DNA from: a virus
Virus record (IMG/VR): IMGVR_UViG_3300042908_000670
Location: 1-24,383 of that record
DNA length: 24,383 nucleotides
Strand: one strand, 5' to 3'
The position numbers were made by a program, and so were the translations under genes. Under the pieces are notes generated by a model. That model was not told the DNA's origin and searched no databases. It worked only from the letters and a program-made list of their open reading frames with translations. This document shows positions 21,046-24,383 of this stretch, one piece after another. Position 1 is the first letter of the stretch, and each line of letters begins with the position of its first letter.

Positions 21046-21437
21046 TCGACTGGCTGGCTGTCCATTTCGTGGTTGAAGGGTCCGCCCTGAAACTGCGGCC
21101 CGACGAGAAACGCATGGTCATGCGGCGACTTGAAAGCAAAGTCGTCACCGCGCAGGAATGCGAAGGGAACTTCGTCCCCCCGGGGAAGCTGACGTTGGCT
21201 GAGGTGGCCGACCGGTTGCAGATCACCGACCGTTCGGTATCCAGGTTCCTCGCGGAAATGCCGTGCGGGGAGAAGAAAACCTGCCCCGTGTGCCACGAAT
21301 CCATGTGGGTGGTGTCCGGTGTTGTCGAACCGCACCCCACACGACTGTTCGAGGAGTGCCCCATGTCGGGCCGGGAGGTTCGCCGCGGGTTGGCGGCCAC
21401 ACGCCCCGACCTTTACTCCTGGTTGGAGTCGGTGTGA
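21042..21437 (+). CDS. Helix-turn-helix protein with Cys-rich element
   Basis: A 131-residue protein, MIDWLAVHFVVEGSALKLRP onward. Residues about 50-70 (LTLAEVADRLQITDRSVSRF) form a clear helix-turn-helix, and C75, C81, C84 and C106 (CPVC plus flanking Cys) could bind zinc. A helical C-terminus (REVRRGLAATRPDLYSWLE) follows. A DNA-binding regulator is likely. The GTG overlaps the previous stop (GTGA) and the stop overlaps the next GTG. Not similar to WhiB, which has a different Cys pattern. Confidence 0.7.
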   Translation: MIDWLAVHFVVEGSALKLRPDEKRMVMRRLESKVVTAQECEGNFVPPGKLTLAEVADRLQITDRSVSRFLAEMPCGEKKTCPVCHESMWVVSGVVEPHPTRLFEECPMSGREVRRGLAATRPDLYSWLESV

Positions 21438-21652
21438 ACAGGCTGCGGGTGGGTTTCGCGTTGACGGGGATCATCGGGATGCTCCTGACGGCGTTCGGGT
21501 TGTTCGACTCGATGGTGCAGCTCGCCGCCGGGATGGTGGTGGCGGCAGCTGGTCTGATCGGTTACTGCGCAGTGGATTACGTCGACAACGACCGTTCCTT
21601 CCGTGAGGACTACCGGGATCAGGTGTGGGCTCGCCGGGATGGTGGCTGGTGA
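21434..21652 (+). CDS. Small membrane protein
   Basis: A 72-residue protein with two transmembrane helices (about residues 6-26 and 30-50; VGFALTGIIGMLLTAFGLF and MVQLAAGMVVAAAGLIGYC) and a soluble acidic/basic C-terminal tail (DYVDNDRSFREDYRDQVWAR). Location in the early operon makes a classical holin unlikely; it could be a membrane factor acting on the host. GTG 21434 overlaps the preceding stop, and its stop overlaps the next GTG. Confidence 0.65.
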   Translation: MNRLRVGFALTGIIGMLLTAFGLFDSMVQLAAGMVVAAAGLIGYCAVDYVDNDRSFREDYRDQVWARRDGGW

Positions 21653-21900
21653 GCGGGCTGCGGTGGGTTCAGAGAAGGTACACCGGTCACACCGCTGATG
21701 TGGTGGCGGGCCATTACTCGGTGCAGCCCGATAAGAGTTACCGCCTTGGGGTGGCGGAGGTGCGGTGGGTGGCGCGTTTGGTTCGGCACCGCCGCCCGCT
21801 GGTGATGCTCGGGTATTTCGACACCGCGGAGGCTGCGAAGCGGGCGTGCGAAATCAACGACAGGTGGTGCGAGGACATAGAAGCGGGAGCAATCGGATGA
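21649..21900 (+). CDS. Hypothetical early protein
   Basis: An 83-residue protein (MSGLRWVQRRYTGHTADVVA onward) with several aromatic and Arg residues, a strand-like middle (SYRLGVAEVRWVARLVRHRR) and a C-terminal helix with GYFDTAEAAKRACEINDRWC. The LGYFDTAEAAKRACE segment resembles an AP2-like or short domain of phage proteins, but I cannot name a family. It precedes the ERF gene with an ATGA overlap. Function unknown. Confidence 0.6.
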   Translation: MSGLRWVQRRYTGHTADVVAGHYSVQPDKSYRLGVAEVRWVARLVRHRRPLVMLGYFDTAEAAKRACEINDRWCEDIEAGAIG

Positions 21901-22517
21901 GTGACGGTTTAGCGGCGGCGCTGGTGAAGTTCCAGGCGCAGGTTCCGACGATCCCGAAGAACAACACCGCGAAGATCCCGATGAAGGGCGGCGGTTCGTA
22001 CTCCTACAAGTACGCCGATCTGTCGGATGTGTGGGAAGCGATCCGTAAGCCGTTGTCGGATAACGGGTTGGCGGTCACCCAGCCTTTGACAACGGTCACC
22101 GCGGGGTGCTTGGGCATCAAAACGAAGATCTGGCATGTGTCCGGTGAGACCGACGAGTCGGTGTTTGAGTTCCCTGTGGCGGGTAAGTCGCCCCAGGAAG
22201 TCGGCTCCGCGATCACCTATTACAAGCGGTATGCGTTGTCGGCGGCGTTGGGGTTGGACATCGACGACGACGATGACGGCGCCGCGGCCACCCACCGCCC
22301 CCAGGCGAAACCCGCCGCTAAGCCGTTGTCGCCGGCGGATCAGGCCCGGGAGGACCTGCTGAGGTTGGTGACCGCCAACAAGCTGGATCCGAAGAAGTTG
22401 GGTGTCCGGTTCTTCAACGATTACGGGTTGGACATCAAGGACGCCGATGTGGAGACGGTTCGCGGGTTCCTGTCGATTGTCGCGGATGAGGTCGCTGTGG
22501 ATAAGGCGGCCGGCTGA
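21897..22517 (+). CDS. ERF family single-strand annealing protein
   Basis: A 206-residue protein of the ERF superfamily: the N-terminal part has LVKFQAQVPTIPKNNTAKIP, then YSYKYADLSDVWEAIRKPLS, TVTAGCLGIKTKIWHVSGE and SPQEVGSAITYYKRYALSAA (about residues 90-115), the classic ERF signature, and an acidic linker (DIDDDDDGAAATH). A C-terminal helix bundle follows. ERF proteins anneal single-stranded DNA during phage recombination and repair. Start ATG 21897 overlaps the preceding stop (ATGA). Its stop overlaps the next ATG (TGATG). Confidence 0.9.
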   Translation: MSDGLAAALVKFQAQVPTIPKNNTAKIPMKGGGSYSYKYADLSDVWEAIRKPLSDNGLAVTQPLTTVTAGCLGIKTKIWHVSGETDESVFEFPVAGKSPQEVGSAITYYKRYALSAALGLDIDDDDDGAAATHRPQAKPAAKPLSPADQAREDLLRLVTANKLDPKKLGVRFFNDYGLDIKDADVETVRGFLSIVADEVAVDKAAG

Positions 22518-22864
22518 TGTCCGAAATCACCCCCACCGCTGCTGTTCTCGAGTTGTCCAGGCTGTCCCGCCAACTAGACGAACTCGGCTTCAAACTCCGC
22601 CCAGCCGAAATCGAAGCCGTCCGCAAACGCCACGCCCACTCAGTGGCCTACGCGAAAGCCATCATCTCCGCTGACGGCACCAACGCTGAGATCCGCAAAG
22701 CCCAAGCCGTCCTGGCCACCGACGAGTTGTCGTTGGCCGCTGATTTGGCGGAGGCGGAGGTCCGCATCCTCCGCTCGGATATCAGGGATGTGTTGTCTGG
22801 CCGTATTGATGTGGGCCGCTCAGTGGTTGGTGTGTTACGCGCCGAAGCGCAGGTGATCCGGTGA
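22517..22864 (+). CDS. Hypothetical protein linked to ERF
   Basis: A 115-residue, all-helical protein (MSEITPTAAVLELSRLSRQL onward) with long charged helices (LGFKLRPAEIEAVRKRHAHS, LAADLAEAEVRILRSDIRDV), likely coiled-coil or helical hairpin. Its position between ERF and an HNH gene fits a recombination accessory protein, but no family is recognised. ATG 22517 overlaps the ERF stop. Its stop overlaps the next GTG (GTGA). Confidence 0.65.
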   Translation: MSEITPTAAVLELSRLSRQLDELGFKLRPAEIEAVRKRHAHSVAYAKAIISADGTNAEIRKAQAVLATDELSLAADLAEAEVRILRSDIRDVLSGRIDVGRSVVGVLRAEAQVIR

Positions 22865-23172
22865 AAACCTTGAAGCGCGGCGAACAGAAATGCCGCATCA
22901 CCGTCCGGGACCGGAGCGGCGGGCTCTGCGAAATCTGCTACCTCTCCGAAGCCATCCACATGCACCACCGCAAAAACAGAAGCCAGGGCGGCACATGGAC
23001 CGCGGAAAACATCATGCATGTGTGCTTGGAATGCCACAACCGGGTCGGTGCTCACCCAACTGAGTCTTACCGCTGCGGGTGGAGTGTCCGCTCCGGGCAT
23101 GACCCGTTGACGACACCTGTGTTGCGGCGCCGGGAATGGGTGCTCCTCGACGACCAAGGCGGCGTCATCTGA
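22861..23172 (+). CDS. HNH endonuclease
   Basis: A 103-residue protein with the HNH layout: C23-xx-C26 (CEIC), H35/H36 (MHHRKNRSQGG), N50 (TAENIMHVC), C55-xx-C58 and H59-N60 (CLECHNRVGAH). The two Cys pairs would hold a structural zinc, and the His and Asn residues form the nuclease site. Small HNH proteins in phages are often linked to DNA packaging or recombination; this copy is far from the terminase end and next to ERF, so recombination or a homing role is likelier. GTG 22861 overlaps the previous stop. Confidence 0.88.
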   Translation: MKTLKRGEQKCRITVRDRSGGLCEICYLSEAIHMHHRKNRSQGGTWTAENIMHVCLECHNRVGAHPTESYRCGWSVRSGHDPLTTPVLRRREWVLLDDQGGVI

Positions 23173-23375
23173 TGGCCGAAGCAATTGTGTGGTGCCACGA
23201 ATGCCGCGACGCAGAAGGCCGCATGAAGCGGTGGCGGCACCTATGCGAGGACTGCGCCGAAACCCAGCTCTACACCCACAAAACCGAAACCGGCCACCGG
23301 CCCTACATGAAGGTCACCACCGACCAACTCATTCAACAGATCGTTGAAGCCGCACTGAAAGGGGGAAACCGATGA
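23172..23375 (+). CDS. Small zinc-ribbon protein
   Basis: A 67-residue protein with two CxxC pairs, C8-xx-C11 (CHEC) and C25-xx-C28 (CEDC), separated by basic residues (MKRWRH), giving a zinc-ribbon-like knuckle, and a helical C-terminus (DQLIQQIVEAALKG). No family recognised. ATG 23172 overlaps the HNH stop (TGATG), and its stop overlaps the next ATG (ATGA). Confidence 0.65.
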   Translation: MAEAIVWCHECRDAEGRMKRWRHLCEDCAETQLYTHKTETGHRPYMKVTTDQLIQQIVEAALKGGNR

Positions 23376-23719
23376 ACCAACTCGAATTGTTCGACGCCTC
23401 AGACGCTGTCATCGCACCGGGGAAACCCGGCCGCTACCAGCACGCCGCGATCCTCTTCACCGCTTTGGGTGGGGACCGCAAAGGCCAGCCGGCGCACTGG
23501 CCGCTCCCATCGACGGTGCAGAGCTGTGAGTGTGATTGCGAGGACTGCGAGTTCCTCGGTCACTGCTCCGACAACCCGTGTGGTTTCACCGATGTGTTGC
23601 CGGATTCGGCGTTGACGGTGTTGGAGTGGCTGCGGGATCAGCAGCGGAAGTTCGGTGTGTTGCCGGATGCCCGTTTCGCGTGGCGCCGCCTCATCGTCGG
23701 GGAATGGACCGAAGCATGA
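23372..23719 (+). CDS. Cys-rich hypothetical protein
   Basis: A 115-residue protein with six Cys in 19 residues (C52, C54, C56, C59, C65, C70; CECDCEDCEFLGHC), a pattern fit for a metal cluster, followed by an acidic linker and a helix (LTVLEWLRDQQRKFGVLPDA). It is not WhiB, whose four Cys and GVWGG motif are absent. ATG 23372 overlaps the previous stop, and its stop overlaps the methyltransferase ATG. Function unknown, but it is always-coupled to the methyltransferase here. Confidence 0.65.
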   Translation: MNQLELFDASDAVIAPGKPGRYQHAAILFTALGGDRKGQPAHWPLPSTVQSCECDCEDCEFLGHCSDNPCGFTDVLPDSALTVLEWLRDQQRKFGVLPDARFAWRRLIVGEWTEA

Positions 23720-24383
23720 CCCTGACCCTGACCGATTTGTTCTGCGGGGCTGGCGGCAGCTCCACAGGCGCAATCGAGATCCCCGGCGTGAAGGTTCGGA
23801 TGGCATCCAACCACTGGGACCTCGCGGTAGAAACGCACAACAAGAATCATCCCGACGCGGATCATCTGTGCGCCGACCTGTCCCAGATCGACCCGCGCTA
23901 CTTCCCGCGCACCGACATCCTCTGGGCGTCACCGGAATGCACCAACCACTCGGTGGCGAAGGGAAAGCGGCGCGTCGACTCCCAACCGGACCTGTTCGGG
24001 GAGATCCTGCCCGACGCCTCAGCGGAACGTTCCCGGGCCACCATGTGGGACGTTCCCCGCTTCGCCGAAGTTCACCGCTACGAAGCGGTGATCGTGGAAA
24101 ACGTTGTCGATGCGTGGCATTGGGAGCCGTTCAGGGCGTGGCTGATGGCGATGGACTGCCTGGGCTACGACCACAAAGCGGTGTTCGCGAACTCGATGCA
24201 CGCCCAAGTGTTCGGGCCTGGCGCCCCCCAGTCCCGGGACCGCATGTATGTGGTGTTCTGGCGCAAAGGCAACCCGGCCCCGGACCTGGCGATGGTGAAC
24301 CGCCCCAACGCGGTGTGCCCGGAGTGCGGCCCCGTTCGGGCGATGCAGGCGTGGAAGCGGCAGCCGGCGTGGGGGCGGTACCG
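23716..24383 (+). CDS. DNA cytosine-C5 methyltransferase, 3' end outside the window
   Basis: Partial: 222 residues are visible. Motif I is LFCGAGGSSTG (residues 8-18, AdoMet binding). Motif IV reads ASPECTNHSVAKG with C75 as the likely catalytic Cys; the usual PPCQ is replaced by SPEC, a variant I know from other phage methyltransferases (SPDC/SPEC-type). Motif VI is VIVENV (E128-N129-V130) and motif VIII is QSRDR (Q172, R174, R176). The region after residue 200 has a CPECG element and the target-recognition part is off the window. ATG 23716 overlaps the preceding stop (ATGA). It probably protects phage DNA from restriction. No restriction gene is seen nearby. Confidence 0.88.
   Translation, partial: MTLTLTDLFCGAGGSSTGAIEIPGVKVRMASNHWDLAVETHNKNHPDADHLCADLSQIDPRYFPRTDILWASPECTNHSVAKGKRRVDSQPDLFGEILPDASAERSRATMWDVPRFAEVHRYEAVIVENVVDAWHWEPFRAWLMAMDCLGYDHKAVFANSMHAQVFGPGAPQSRDRMYVVFWRKGNPAPDLAMVNRPNAVCPECGPVRAMQAWKRQPAWGRY

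Noticed and set aside
21434-21652. Two-helix membrane protein as the holin
   Set aside because: It is in the early operon, far from any lysin gene, so a holin role is not supported.
23372-23719. WhiB-like regulator
   Set aside because: Six clustered Cys with CxCxCxxC spacing and no GVWGG motif do not match the WhiB pattern.
1-24383. CRISPR array or insertion sequence
   Set aside because: No regularly spaced direct repeats of suitable length and no transposase or terminal repeats were seen.

Overview
The window is a high-GC actinobacteriophage (siphovirus) genome segment, most likely from a temperate phage of a mycobacterium or close relative. The evidence is the siphovirus gene order from scaffold to minor tail proteins, GTG-rich starts, actinophage-typical families (Gp37-like tail protein, DUF3263, DUF732, ERF), and an attP core that matches, from memory, the 3' end of a mycobacterial tmRNA gene. 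The attP core lies directly between phage tail genes and the phage integrase, so this looks like the free (virion or circular) form of the genome rather than an integrated prophage.

Left arm (1-16547, all + strand): late structural operon. In order it carries scaffold, major capsid protein, a small protein, head-tail connector 1, two unusual repeat-containing or beta-rich structural proteins (2121-4435), a small helix-turn-helix-like protein, stopper, a further connector, tail terminator, major tail protein, the G/GT tail assembly chaperones (-1 frameshift at GGGGGAA), a 907-residue tape measure, and a baseplate/tip block (Dit-like, small conserved protein, Gp37-like, small protein, gene-29-like, putative receptor-binding protein). 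Three small unassigned genes follow, then a very strong terminator. The same GGGGGAGGGGAG stem is found after both the capsid and major tail genes. No lysis genes lie between tail and integrase.

Middle (16548-19207): terminator, attP with repeated TGTCA motifs on both arms, and a tyrosine integrase (+). Facing it on the - strand is a lysogeny operon: a repressor, possibly preceded by a 20-codon leader peptide, an ImmA-like metalloprotease, and a DUF3263 protein whose 3' half overlaps the integrase tail antisense. A divergent promoter/operator region (19029-19207) carries TTGACA boxes in both directions and several inverted repeats.

Right arm (19208-24383, + strand): early operon. It runs from a Cro-like protein and an excisionase-like protein through a tightly overlapping chain of small genes (ATGA/GTGA/TGATG junctions). 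The chain includes an Arg-rich 36-mer, a secreted DUF732 protein, a helix-turn-helix/zinc protein, a two-helix membrane protein, an ERF single-strand annealing protein, an HNH protein, two Cys-rich proteins, and a cytosine-C5 DNA methyltransferase cut by the window end. The repressor/Cro switch would choose between lysogeny (repressor, integrase at attP) and early expression (excisionase, recombination, DNA modification) followed by late expression of the left arm. Promoter and operator assignments are read by eye and untested.
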